A stretch of 64,000 nt of DNA, taken from the NCBI GenBank assembly GCA_963728935.1, contig CAVSMC010000001.1:4278001-4342000 (forward strand), in the 5' to 3' direction. The first letter of the stretch is position 1, and every line of letters starts with the position of its first letter. The notes beneath the pieces were generated by a model that was not told the origin of the DNA, ran no database searches, and saw only the letters and a list, made by a program, of their open reading frames with translations. Below are positions 16,404 through 24,412 of this stretch, piece after piece. This stretch comes from CAVSMC01 sp963728935. GTDB lineage: Bacteria > Pseudomonadota > Gammaproteobacteria > Burkholderiales > Casimicrobiaceae. The position numbers and the translations under genes were made by a program.

Positions 16404-17879
16404 ATGACACTTTCAATCATTCTGCAATTCGTCGTCGTGCTCGGCGCGATCTGGATGGGCGCGCGATCGTCGGGCGTCGGGCTCGGTCTGTGGGGCGCGG
16501 TCGGCCTGCTCGTGCTGATCGTCGCCTTCGGCATCAACCCGACGTCGCCGCCGATCGACGTGATGCTCATCATTCTCGCCGTGATCATGGCGGCATCGGT
16601 GATGGACGCCGCAGGCGGCATCGAATTCCTGGTGCGCATCGCCGAGCGGATCATCCGCGCGAATCCCAAGTACGTGACCATCGTCGCGCCGCTCACGACG
16701 TGGACCTTCACGTTCCTCGCCGGCACCGGTCACATCGTGTATCCGCTGCTGCCGGTGATCTACGAGACCGCGCATCAAAGCGGCATCCGGCCCGAGCGGC
16801 CGATGGCGGTCGCGACGATCGCCTCGCAGCAAGCGATCACCGCGAGTCCGGTGGCCGCTGCGACCGCGGCGATGATCGGTCTATTCGCCGAAAAGGGCAT
16901 GACGCAATGGGGCCTGCCCGAGATCCTGATGATCTGCGTGCCCGCCACGCTCACCGGCGTCATCGCCGCGGCGATCGTCTCGATGTTCATCGGCAAGGAC
17001 CTGAAGGACGATCCGGAATACCAGGCCGCGCTAAAGGCCGGCAAGATCCCCGCGCCCAAGGTCTATGCGCCCGCAGGCGCGCAGCCGATGACGCCCGCGC
17101 CCGTGCTGGCAGCTAGCGCGCCAGGTCGAAGCCAACGTGGCGCGGTCGGCGACCTGGCAGTCGCGGCGCCCCGCGGAGATCGGCCCGCCGTCGGCGCAGC
17201 CGACGTAACGAGCGCCGGGGCTCGTCCGCCGCTCAAGCCGGCCGCGAAGCTCTCCGCCTACGTGTTCCTGGTCGGTGTCGGCCTCGTCGTGCTGTTCGGA
17301 TTCTTCCCCAGCCTGCGCACGCTTCCGGGCGCGAAGAGCGCGCTCGCAATGCCGATCGTGATCGAGATCGTGATGATGTCGGTCGCGGCGATCATGCTGG
17401 TGGCGACCAAGGTGCTGGTCGACGAGGTTCCGAAGACGCCGACGCTGCGTGCCGGTGTGGTCGCCGTCATCGGGATCTTCGGTCTCGCATGGCTCGGCGA
17501 CAGCTTCATCGCAGCGCACAAGGACGTGATCGTTCCGGCGATCGGAGAGTGGGCGAAGGCCGCGCCGTGGACGTTCGCGTTCGGGTTGTTCTTCGCGTCG
17601 GTGCTGCTCTACAGCCAGGCCGCGACGACCCGCGCGCTGATGCCGCTCGGCATGGCGCTCGGCATCCCGCCGCAGTTCCTGATCGCGATGTTCCCGTCGG
17701 TTAACGGCTACTTCTTCATCCCGACGTACGGCTCGCTGATCGCGGCGATCAACTTCGACTTGTCGGGAACGACGAAGATCGGCAAGTACGTGCTCAACCA
17801 CTCGTTCATGATCCCGGGGCTCGTCGCCACCGCGACGGCGGTCGTAACCGGCTTGTTCCTCGCGAGGATCGTGTTCTAG
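16404..17879 (+). CDS. Dcu-family C4-dicarboxylate transporter with central insert
   Basis: 491 residues, about 45-50 more than E. coli DcuA/DcuB. N-terminal blocks (NPKYVTIVAPLTTW, AGTGHIVYPLLPVIYE, IRPERPMAVATIASQQ) look DcuB-like. The C-terminal half (AWLGDSF, FFASVLLYSQAATTRALMP, DLSGTTKIGKYVLNHSF) looks DcuA-like, so I do not choose a symbol. It would exchange external fumarate or aspartate for succinate. The extra length is a Pro/Ala/Gly-rich stretch at about residues 234-275, in the central cytoplasmic loop, encoded by palindromic DNA at 17103-17228. It is the last gene of the frd-asp operon. Confidence 0.9.
   Translation: MTLSIILQFVVVLGAIWMGARSSGVGLGLWGAVGLLVLIVAFGINPTSPPIDVMLIILAVIMAASVMDAAGGIEFLVRIAERIIRANPKYVTIVAPLTTWTFTFLAGTGHIVYPLLPVIYETAHQSGIRPERPMAVATIASQQAITASPVAAATAAMIGLFAEKGMTQWGLPEILMICVPATLTGVIAAAIVSMFIGKDLKDDPEYQAALKAGKIPAPKVYAPAGAQPMTPAPVLAASAPGRSQRGAVGDLAVAAPRGDRPAVGAADVTSAGARPPLKPAAKLSAYVFLVGVGLVVLFGFFPSLRTLPGAKSALAMPIVIEIVMMSVAAIMLVATKVLVDEVPKTPTLRAGVVAVIGIFGLAWLGDSFIAAHKDVIVPAIGEWAKAAPWTFAFGLFFASVLLYSQAATTRALMPLGMALGIPPQFLIAMFPSVNGYFFIPTYGSLIAAINFDLSGTTKIGKYVLNHSFMIPGLVATATAVVTGLFLARIVF
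17103..17228 (+). repeat. Palindromic in-frame insert inside the Dcu gene
   Basis: This segment encodes the loop missing from E. coli DcuA/DcuB. It contains two inverted repeats: GCCAGGTCG (17120-17128) with CGACCTGGC (17150-17158), and CGTCGGC-GCA-GCCGACG (17189-17205). The encoded peptide is low complexity and the frame is kept. This is what an inserted REP/MITE-like element would look like; boundaries are approximate. No second copy was recognised in this window. Confidence 0.45.
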
Positions 17880-17966
17880 GGAGTCGCGTCGGCGCGTCTA
17901 AACAGCCCGGTGTTGGCAGTGCAGCACAAGCTGGCACCGGCGCCGAGCAGCCTCCAGCAACGCATG

Positions 17967-17996
17967 CAACGGTTCGGCCCGGTTGCCGGACCGTTG
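17967..17996. terminator. Hairpin between convergent Dcu and glycine-zipper genes
   Basis: CAACGGTTCGG (17967-17977) pairs with CCGGACCGTTG (17986-17996), an 11-bp stem with one G-T pair and an 8-nt loop. It lies between two genes that end towards each other (stops at 17879 and 18021), where a bidirectional terminator is expected. No U-run follows on either strand, so termination efficiency is uncertain. Confidence 0.5.
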
Positions 17997-18020
17997 CTCG
18001 TGTCGGTCGTGCACCACGCG

Positions 18021-18248
18021 CTACTGCTGTTGCTTGCTTCCTTTGATGTTGCCCGCGACGCCGCCGACGACGGCGCCTATCGCTGCGCCGGTCCACCCGC
18101 TCCCGCCCGCGATCGCCGCAATGCCGGCGCCGGCAGCCGCGCCGACGGCCGCGCCTGTCACCGTGCCTTGCTGCTGGGGCGTCATGTTCGTGCATCCGAT
18201 GACAGCGGCCGCGATCAAACCCGCCGCAACCAGGACAAGTCGCTTCAT
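18021..18248 (-). CDS. Small glycine-zipper lipoprotein
   Basis: 75 residues from ATG 18248 with AGGAG upstream. The signal ends in a lipobox (LIAAAVIGC). The mature protein starts TNMTPQQQGTVTGAAVGAAA and is almost entirely a glycine zipper (GAAAGAGIAAIAGG, GAAIGAVVGGVAGNIKG), predicted to form one membrane hairpin. This is the common YMGG/OmpA-like-zipper lipoprotein type of the outer membrane; its role is unknown. It lies 10 bp after the gene at 18259-18639, probably in the same transcript. Confidence 0.8.
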   Translation of the reverse strand: MKRLVLVAAGLIAAAVIGCTNMTPQQQGTVTGAAVGAAAGAGIAAIAGGSGWTGAAIGAVVGGVAGNIKGSKQQQ

Positions 18249-18258
18249 GTTCGATCTC

Positions 18259-18639
18259 CTAGCTGGATTTCTGAAGGCCGGGCACGACCATCTCGAACCA
18301 GATCGTCTCGAGCACCGGCCGCTGCAGTCGGTCGGGGTGCGCCGCATACCACTTGTTCAGTCCCTCGCGGACGCTGTCGAGCGTCTGCCCTTTCAGCCCC
18401 TTGACCAGTCGCGGCAGGAAGCTCTGCGAATCGGGCGGCGGGCTCGAGCCGTGGTAAGCCATTTCGACCTGGACGATATTGGCAATGCCGACGAGGTAAA
18501 CCTTCTTCAGATCCTCGGACGATTTCACCCAATGCTCGCCCGTGACCATCGGGACTTCTTCGGCACGGGCGTTGATGGCCGTGCCCGCGAGCGCTATCGC
18601 CGCGATCGCGATCAAGGTGCGCCAGATGTTCGTCGTCAT
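18259..18639 (-). CDS. Exported protein of unknown function
   Basis: 126 residues from ATG 18639 with GGAGATCGC directly upstream. A signal peptide (IWRTLIAIAAIALAGTAINARA) precedes a ~100-residue soluble domain: GEHWVKSSEDLKKVYLVGIA, a short loop GSSPPPDSQSFLPRLVKG, and DSVREGLNKWYAAHPDRLQR, ending VLETIWFEMVVPGLQ. The middle looks like a three-helix periplasmic domain with a conserved 'ALN-x-WYAAHPD' helix. I do not recognise the family with certainty. It is cotranscribed with the glycine-zipper lipoprotein. Confidence 0.7.
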   Translation of the reverse strand: MTTNIWRTLIAIAAIALAGTAINARAEEVPMVTGEHWVKSSEDLKKVYLVGIANIVQVEMAYHGSSPPPDSQSFLPRLVKGLKGQTLDSVREGLNKWYAAHPDRLQRPVLETIWFEMVVPGLQKSS

Positions 18640-18725
18640 GCGATCTCCTTCTCCGAAGCAGGCCGATATTCGCATGGTACCCCCGAACGCGTCGCGCGAT
18701 GCAGGCCCAATCCGACCGGTGCTCG

Positions 18726-18731
18726 TATAAT
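18726..18731 (+). promoter_or_regulatory. Consensus -10 (TATAAT) for the 18869 lipoprotein gene
   Basis: A perfect TATAAT stands out in GC-rich DNA, 137 bp before the ATG at 18869. The -35 region 17 bp upstream is poor, so an activator or extended contacts may be needed. Transcription from here would produce a leader of about 130 nt containing the large hairpin at 18759-18822. Confidence 0.5.
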
Positions 18732-18758
18732 CGAAGGCTTCTCGGACACCGTGCGAGC

Positions 18759-18822
18759 GCAGTCGTCGGCTGCCGCGCGAAGGTCGCCATTCGAACGGCG
18801 ACGACGCCGCGCCGACGACTGC
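18759..18822 (+). other. Large two-level hairpin in the leader of the lipoprotein gene
   Basis: GCAGTCGTCGGC (18759-18770) pairs perfectly with GCCGACGACTGC (18811-18822), 12 bp. Nested inside, GTCGCC (18783-18788) pairs with GGCGAC (18797-18802) around a loop containing the palindrome TTCGAA. It lies between the TATAAT and the start codon, so it should be transcribed. It could be a regulatory leader, an RNA-stability element or a palindromic repeat. Confidence 0.5.
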
Positions 18823-18868
18823 TGACATCAAGCGAGCGAGCGTTGCCGATCGCCAACGGGAGAACTGC

Positions 18869-19210
18869 ATGGTCCGATCTGCCCACGTCGTTTTCGCTGC
18901 GCTGCTCGCCATCGCGCTGCCGACCGGCTGCGTCGTCTACGAGCCCGCGTACTACTCTTCTCCCGCGACGTACGATCGCGCGTGGAGCGCAGCGCTTGGC
19001 GCGCTCCAGGATACCGGCGTGCAGATAACGTCGAGCGATTCCGCGAGCGGCGTCATACGCGGCACCAAGGATGGCGTTGCCGTGTCCGTTTCCGTGCTGC
19101 GACAGGCCGACGGACGAACGCAGGTGCGGTTCGACGCGAAAGGCTCCGAACGTGATCCGGGGCTTGCCGAGCGGATGTCGCAGGCCTACGACCGGCGAAT
19201 GGGCCGCTGA
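18869..19210 (+). CDS. Small lipoprotein, DUF3568-like
   Basis: 113 residues from ATG 18869 with GGGAG upstream. Lipobox ALPTGC gives a Cys at about 22. The mature sequence has DRAWSAALGALQDTGVQITS, then GVIRGTKDGVAVSVSVLRQA and TQVRFDAKGSERDPGLAERM. This alternation (helix, then three strands with a GT-xDG turn and a GD-like ending) resembles DUF3568-type lipoproteins. Probably outer-membrane anchored; function unknown. It is 8 bp before the permease gene, so the two are likely cotranscribed. Confidence 0.75.
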   Translation: MVRSAHVVFAALLAIALPTGCVVYEPAYYSSPATYDRAWSAALGALQDTGVQITSSDSASGVIRGTKDGVAVSVSVLRQADGRTQVRFDAKGSERDPGLAERMSQAYDRRMGR

Positions 19211-19218
19211 CCCCAGCC

Positions 19219-20289
19219 ATGACCAGCGAACTCCAGGCTCCAGTCCCGCGGCGCGATCTCACGCGCACCGTGCTCGTGGTGCTGCTGATCGCGATCCTGA
19301 TCGGCTCGTCGTTCTGGATATTGCGCCCGTTCCTGCTGTCGGTCGTCTGGGGGATGATGATCGTCGTCGCAACGTGGCCGCTGATGCTCAAGGTGCAGGC
19401 GCGATTGCGCCGTCGCGCTCTGGCGGTGGCGGTGATGTCTGCGGCGATGGTCCTGATATTCGTCGTGCCGCTGGTGCTTGCGATTCAGACCGTGGTCGAC
19501 AACCTCGACACGATCACGGGATGGATCCAATCGCTGTCCACCGCGACGATTCCGCCGCCGCCCGAATGGCTCGGCAGAGTCCCGTTGCTCGGCGCGAAGA
19601 TCGCCGGCAAGTGGGCCGAGGTCGCGGCGTCACGCCCCGAAGAGCTTGCTTCGCGCCTCGCGCCTTATGCCACCAATGTCGCGCAGTGGCTTGCAGGAGC
19701 GTTCGGGAGCATCGGCGCGCTGACGCTGCAGTTCCTGTTGACCGTCATCGTCGCCGTGATCATGTACTCGAGCGGCGAAACGGCGAGAGAGGCGCTGATC
19801 CGCTTCGGGCGCCGCCTCGCGGGCGATCGCGGCGAAGGCGTCGTGATCCTAGCCGGTCAGGCAATCCGCGCCGTCGCGCTCGGTGTCGTCGTAACCGCCC
19901 TCGCGCAAACGCTGCTCGCCGGCATTGGTCTGGCGGTCGCCGGCATTCCGTTCGCGGGGCTGCTCACCGGCATCATCCTGCTGTTGTGCATCGCGCAGAT
20001 CGGGCCCGTTCTCGTGATGGTCCCCGCGGTCATCTGGCTCTTCTGGACCGATCAAACTGCCTGGGGAAGCGCGCTGCTGGTCTGGACGGTTCTCGTGGGG
20101 GCGATGGACAACGTCTTGCGCCCGCTGCTGATCCGCAAAGGCGCCGATCTGCCGCTGTTGCTGATCTTCGCCGGCGTGATCGGCGGGCTGATCTCGTTCG
20201 GCATCATCGGCCTTTTCGTCGGGCCGGTCGTGCTCGCCGTCTCTTACACGTTGCTGAAGGACTGGGTGGCCGAGCAGGACCGCGCATGA
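19219..20289 (+). CDS. AI-2E family (PerM/TqsA-like) permease
   Basis: 356 residues with about seven or eight membrane helices. The family pattern is present: N-terminal helices with FWILRPFLLSVVWGMMIVVA, a long amphipathic stretch (about 100-155), the helix TLQFLLTVIVAVIMYSSGE, then the C-terminal block GIILLLCIAQIGPVLVMVPA, AMDNVLRPLLIRKGADLP and FGIIGLFVGPVVLAVSYTL. Members export varied small molecules or ions; the autoinducer-2 link of TqsA should not be assumed. It follows a small lipoprotein gene by 8 bp. Confidence 0.9.
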   Translation: MTSELQAPVPRRDLTRTVLVVLLIAILIGSSFWILRPFLLSVVWGMMIVVATWPLMLKVQARLRRRALAVAVMSAAMVLIFVVPLVLAIQTVVDNLDTITGWIQSLSTATIPPPPEWLGRVPLLGAKIAGKWAEVAASRPEELASRLAPYATNVAQWLAGAFGSIGALTLQFLLTVIVAVIMYSSGETAREALIRFGRRLAGDRGEGVVILAGQAIRAVALGVVVTALAQTLLAGIGLAVAGIPFAGLLTGIILLLCIAQIGPVLVMVPAVIWLFWTDQTAWGSALLVWTVLVGAMDNVLRPLLIRKGADLPLLLIFAGVIGGLISFGIIGLFVGPVVLAVSYTLLKDWVAEQDRA

Positions 20290-20394
20290 AACGGTCGATG
20301 CGCATGCACGCGATCTCTGGCCGATCGGGTCGATTGATGTGCTCCGCTTCGGCATTCTGAGCAACATCGATCGCAACGGCACTCAGGCAACGCA

Positions 20395-21018
20395 TTGGCC
20401 GGTCCGACACGCGAATTCTGGGACGCACGATTCCAGTCGGGCGAAACGCCGTGGGATCGGGGCGCCGCGCATCCGCAGCTTCAGATGTGGCTCGGTGCGG
20501 GCACATTGCGGCCCTGCCGGATCCTGGTTCCCGGTTGTGGCACGGGTCACGAAGTCGCGGCGCTTGCGTCTTCCGGATTCGACGTCACCGCGCTCGACTA
20601 CGCGCCCGAAGCGCTTCGTCGCACGCGACGCACGCTCGAAGCGGCGAATGCAGGCGCCGAGCTGATCGAAGCCGACGTGCTCGCGTGGAGCCCCGATCGC
20701 GACTTCGATGCGATCTACGAGCAAACCTGTCTTTGCGCGTTGTATCCCGACCAGTGGCGCAGCTACGCCGATCAGCTCCATCGTTGGCTCGCGCCTCGCG
20801 GAAAGCTCCTCGCGCTGCTCGTCCAGCTTCTGCGCCCCGGTGCCGCGCACGGCTCGATCGAAGGCCCTCCGTACCACTGCGACATCAATGCGATGCGCGC
20901 GCTCTTTCCCGACGTTCGTTGGTATTGGCCGAAACCGCCCTATCCGCGCCTTGCGCATCCGCGCGGCTTCGACGAGCTCGCCGTCGTTCTGGAGCGGTCC
21001 GGGCAGGTCGAATCGTAG
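20395..21018 (+). CDS. TPMT-like SAM-dependent methyltransferase (TTG start)
   Basis: 207 residues from TTG 20395, the only plausible start upstream of FWDARFQSGETPWDRGA, the N-terminal hallmark of thiopurine-methyltransferase-like proteins. The SAM site is ILVPGCGTGHEVAALASSGF, with acidic ALDYAPEAL and EADVLAWSP. The motif YEQTCLCALYPDQW and the GPPYHCD loop are typical of the family. Substrates in bacteria include thiols, selenium or tellurium compounds; not determinable here. It starts 105 bp after the permease gene. Confidence 0.88.
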   Translation: MAGPTREFWDARFQSGETPWDRGAAHPQLQMWLGAGTLRPCRILVPGCGTGHEVAALASSGFDVTALDYAPEALRRTRRTLEAANAGAELIEADVLAWSPDRDFDAIYEQTCLCALYPDQWRSYADQLHRWLAPRGKLLALLVQLLRPGAAHGSIEGPPYHCDINAMRALFPDVRWYWPKPPYPRLAHPRGFDELAVVLERSGQVES

Positions 21019-21082
21019 CCGTCGCGACCCGCCCGAAAGGTCTCAGTAGAAGCGCTGTCGCGCTCGAACCCGGACGACGTCG

Positions 21083-21997
21083 TCAATCCGGCGGCAAACC
21101 GATCAGCTCGAACGAGCGCCGAAGCTGCTCGCTCATCGGCAATCCGAGCCGCTGCCCCGACGGCAGCGGCAACAAGAACCACCGGTTGTAGGTCCACATG
21201 ATCTCGCGGCTCTCGGCGAGCGCGCGCAATGTCCGCTCGACGGCGTCCGCGAGCGGCGCATCGTCGCGCGCGTACATCACGCCGTACGGCTCGAACGACA
21301 GCATCTCGCCGACCAGACGCACGTCGCGCGTCTTTGCGCTCTCCGCGAGCAGCCCGCGCAACAGCACGTCGTCGGCCGCAAGCGCGTCGGCTCCGCCTCG
21401 TTCGAGGATCGCAAGCGCGTCCCTGTAGTTGTCCGCGGCGACGAACTTCACGCCGAGCGCTCGCAGGCGATCGATCTCGTGCATCACCGCTTCGTTGGTC
21501 GTGCCGCGAACGACGGCGACCACGCGACCTCGCAGATCGTTTGCACCGCGCAGGCGGCTCGCACTGGGCACGGCGATCCGCGTCCCCGTCACGAAGATCA
21601 CCGGCGAGAACGCGACCTGTCTGCGCCGTTCGGCGGTGTTGGTCGTCGAGCCGCACTCCAGATCGACGGCGCCCGATACGACGCGCTCGATGCGATCCTG
21701 CGCGCTCACGCGCACGTACTCGATCGCAACGGACGGCTCGTCGATGTCCTGCGCAATGGTTGCGACGATCGCCTGGCAAATGTCGAGCGAGTAACCGACC
21801 GGCCGCGCGTTCGCGCCGAGGTACGAGAACGGGATCGCGTTTTCGCGGTAGCCGATTCGCACGACGCGCGTTTCCTTGATGTGCCGCAGACGACCGCTGA
21901 GTGCGTCGCTCCATTCGTGGCTCGCAGCCGACACGACCGCGGACGAGCAAACCAATCCGCAGGCAAGCGCGATCGCGGCGCGCACGCGAATGCGCAT
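21083..21997 (-). CDS. Periplasmic amino-acid-binding protein (SBP family 3)
   Basis: 304 residues from ATG 21997 with a signal peptide (AIALACGLVCSSAVVSAA). It is a GltI-like solute-binding protein: VVRIGYRENAIPFSYLGANA, VGYSLDICQAIV, VDLECGSTTNTAERR and VSFSP-like QVAFSPVIFVTGTRI. This pattern fits glutamate/aspartate binding. No ABC permease or ATPase is nearby; it starts 4 bp after a sodium/proton:dicarboxylate symporter gene. It may deliver substrate to an unlinked ABC system or act as a sensor. Confidence 0.88.
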   Translation of the reverse strand: MRIRVRAAIALACGLVCSSAVVSAASHEWSDALSGRLRHIKETRVVRIGYRENAIPFSYLGANARPVGYSLDICQAIVATIAQDIDEPSVAIEYVRVSAQDRIERVVSGAVDLECGSTTNTAERRRQVAFSPVIFVTGTRIAVPSASRLRGANDLRGRVVAVVRGTTNEAVMHEIDRLRALGVKFVAADNYRDALAILERGGADALAADDVLLRGLLAESAKTRDVRLVGEMLSFEPYGVMYARDDAPLADAVERTLRALAESREIMWTYNRWFLLPLPSGQRLGLPMSEQLRRSFELIGLPPD

Positions 21998-22001
21998 CGT
22001 C

Positions 22002-23288
22002 TCACGCCCCTGCTGCGGCGGGCCGGACGCCGACGCCGGATTCCTCGTCGTCGGGAAGCGGCTGCCCGAGCTGGCCTTCCCATTTCGCCACGACGCAAGT
22101 GGCAATGCCATTGCCGATCACGTTGGTAGCGGTGCGTCCCATGTCGAGGAATTGGTCGATGCCCATGATCAGCAGCAGACCTGCTTCGGGTAACCCGAAC
22201 ATGGGCAGCACGGCGGCGACGACGACGAGCGATGCGCGCGGCACGCCGGCAACGCCCTTGCTCGACAGCATCATCACGAGCAGCAGCGTGAGCTGCGTCT
22301 GGATCGACATCTCGATGCCGTACGCCTGCGCAATGAACAGCGCCGCGAACGCTTGGTACACCATCGAGCCGTCGAGATTGAACGAGTATCCGAGCGGCAG
22401 CGTCAGCGCGGTGACGCGCTCGTTGACGCCGAAGTGATCCAGCCGCTCCATCAGCTTCGGATAGGCTGCCTCGCTGCTCGCCGTCGTGAACGCGATCAGC
22501 ATCGGCTCGCGAACCGTCTTCAGCAGCGAGAACACGCGGCCGCCTAGGAAGAAGAAGCCCGCGGAGATCAACACGCACCACAGCAGGAGCAGACTGACGT
22601 AGAACGTGCCGATGAACTTGCCGTAGGTCGCGAGCACGCCGATGCCCTGCGTCGTGATCGCCGCGGCGACGGCGCCGAACACGCCGACCGGCGCGAACAG
22701 CATCACGTACTCGGTGACTTTGAGCATCGCATGCGCGAGCTCGCCGATGAACTTCACGACCGTGACGGCGGGCCGCTCCTTCAGTGCCGTCAGCGCGAAC
22801 CCGAAGAACAAGCTGAATACGAGGATCTGCAGGATCTCGTTGGTCGCCATCGACTCGAAGAAGCTGCGCGGGAAGGCGTGGACGATGAATTCCTTGAGGC
22901 TCAAGCTGCCTGTCTTGAGATTGGTCGACAGTCCCGCGTCGGGGAGCGCGAGCTTGAGGTTGGCGCCCGGCTGAAACAGGTTCGCGAGTGCCAGGCCGAG
23001 CAGCAGCGAGACGATCGACGCCGAAACGAACCACGCAAGCGCTTTGACTCCGATGCGGCCAACCGACTTCGCGTCGCCGGTCCCGGCGATGCCCGCGACG
23101 ACGGTGGCGAACACCAACGGCGCGATGATCATCTTGATCAGCCGCAGGAAGATGTCGGCGAGCATCGAGAAATAGCCGGCGACGGTCGCGGCCGTCGCCG
23201 CGTCGGGGGCTGCCTCGTGCGCGATGTATCCCGCGATGACGCCGGCGAGCGCGGCGGCGAGGATCAAAACCGTAAGCTTGGATCGCAT
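22002..23288 (-). CDS. Dicarboxylate/amino acid:cation symporter (GltP/DctA family)
   Basis: 428 residues from ATG 23288 with GGAGG upstream. Typical DAACS/SDF signatures: LIKMIIAPLVFATVVAGIAG, the serine-rich hairpin AFTTASSEAAYPKLMERLDH, PLGYSFNLDGSMVYQAFAA, and the C-terminal GIDQFLDMGRTATNVIGNGI. The NLDGS and D-x-x-R-T-x-x-N motifs mark sodium and substrate sites. It probably imports glutamate/aspartate or C4-dicarboxylates, fitting the binding-protein gene that follows 4 bp later. Confidence 0.92.
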   Translation of the reverse strand: MRSKLTVLILAAALAGVIAGYIAHEAAPDAATAATVAGYFSMLADIFLRLIKMIIAPLVFATVVAGIAGTGDAKSVGRIGVKALAWFVSASIVSLLLGLALANLFQPGANLKLALPDAGLSTNLKTGSLSLKEFIVHAFPRSFFESMATNEILQILVFSLFFGFALTALKERPAVTVVKFIGELAHAMLKVTEYVMLFAPVGVFGAVAAAITTQGIGVLATYGKFIGTFYVSLLLLWCVLISAGFFFLGGRVFSLLKTVREPMLIAFTTASSEAAYPKLMERLDHFGVNERVTALTLPLGYSFNLDGSMVYQAFAALFIAQAYGIEMSIQTQLTLLLVMMLSSKGVAGVPRASLVVVAAVLPMFGLPEAGLLLIMGIDQFLDMGRTATNVIGNGIATCVVAKWEGQLGQPLPDDEESGVGVRPAAAGA

Positions 23289-23398
23289 CACGACCTCCGC
23301 CGGTTCGGAACGACGCGACCGGATGCCGCCCATCGTACGCCCGCCGCGCGGCCCGTCCCTGCTCGTGGATCAAGGCCGCGGGCGTCGACGGCTCGTCG

Positions 23399-24286
23399 TC
23401 AATATACTTCCTGAACGTACTTGAACGGATAGTTCGTCGGCTGGTAGTCGCCCTGCTTCTGGCGCTTGGGCAGCTTCACCTTCTCCCGCGGTGCGCTCTC
23501 GTACGGGATGCGTCCGAGCACGTGCTTGATGACGTTCAACCGCGCCCGCTTCTTGTCGTCGGAGCGCACGACGTACCAGGGCGCCCACGACGAATCGGTC
23601 GCCTGGAACATGTCGTCGCGGGCCCGCGAGTAATCGAACCACCGGTTGTACGACTTCACGTCCATCGGCGAGAGCTTCCAGACCTTGCGCCCGTCCTCGA
23701 TGCGCTGCTCGAGCCTTCGGGTTTGCTCGTCGGGGCTCACCTCCAGCCAGTACTTGAGCAGGATCACGCCCGACTCGACGATCGCCTTCTCGACCAGCGG
23801 CGCCGCTGCGAGAAAGCGCTTCGCCTGCTCGTCGGTGCAGAAGCCCAGGACGCGCTCGACACCCGCGCGGTTGTACCAGCTGCGGTCGAAGATCACGATC
23901 TCGCCCGCAGCCGGCAGATGCGGAATGTAGCGCTGCAGGTACATCTGCGACTTCTCGCGCTCGGTCGGCGCCGGTAACGCGACGACGCGGAACACGCGCG
24001 GGCTCACTCGCTCGGTGATCGCCTTGATCGTTCCGCCCTTGCCGGCGCCGTCGCGACCCTCGAAGACGATGCACACCTTGAGCCCGGCATGCTTCACCCA
24101 CTCCTGCAGCCGGACGAGCTCGATGTGCAGCGCGCGCAGCGCCTTCGCGTATTCCTTGTTGGACAGAGGCTCGGACGGTGTTGCCGACTTGCCGCGCGCG
24201 GATGTTGCGCGTTGCGGCGACGCCGCCTCCGCGGTCTTCTTGCTGGCCCTGCCGGATTTCCTGTCGCCCTTCTTTTCGCGTGCCAT
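23399..24286 (-). CDS. ppk2: Polyphosphate kinase 2 (PPK2 class I)
   Basis: 295 residues. Walker A is GRDGAGKGGTIKAI; Walker B and lid are IVIFDRSWYNRAGVERVLGF. Characteristic blocks ALHIELVRLQEWVK, RDDMFQATDSSWAPWYVV and LPKRQKQGDYQPTNYPFKYV show a single-domain PPK2. The enzyme transfers phosphate between polyphosphate and nucleotides, usually making GTP or ATP. The N-terminus is a Lys/Ala/Ser-rich tail of about 40 residues. It is separated from its neighbours by 110-126 bp and may have its own promoter. Confidence 0.94.
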   Translation of the reverse strand: MAREKKGDRKSGRASKKTAEAASPQRATSARGKSATPSEPLSNKEYAKALRALHIELVRLQEWVKHAGLKVCIVFEGRDGAGKGGTIKAITERVSPRVFRVVALPAPTEREKSQMYLQRYIPHLPAAGEIVIFDRSWYNRAGVERVLGFCTDEQAKRFLAAAPLVEKAIVESGVILLKYWLEVSPDEQTRRLEQRIEDGRKVWKLSPMDVKSYNRWFDYSRARDDMFQATDSSWAPWYVVRSDDKKRARLNVIKHVLGRIPYESAPREKVKLPKRQKQGDYQPTNYPFKYVQEVY

Positions 24287-24412
24287 TTCCGATGACCCCT
24301 TCGTCAGTTGATCGAAGCGCTATCAGTGTGCAACGAGACGGCCTGCGCGTGGCGGGCATTTGCAGCGTCCGCGCACGTGCATTGACCGAATACAAGCTCC
24401 CACGCTGCGAGA

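Noticed and set aside
24307..24325. TTGAT and ATCAG halves resembling an FNR box upstream of ppk2
   Set aside because: The halves are 9 bp apart where FNR needs 4, so the geometry is wrong.
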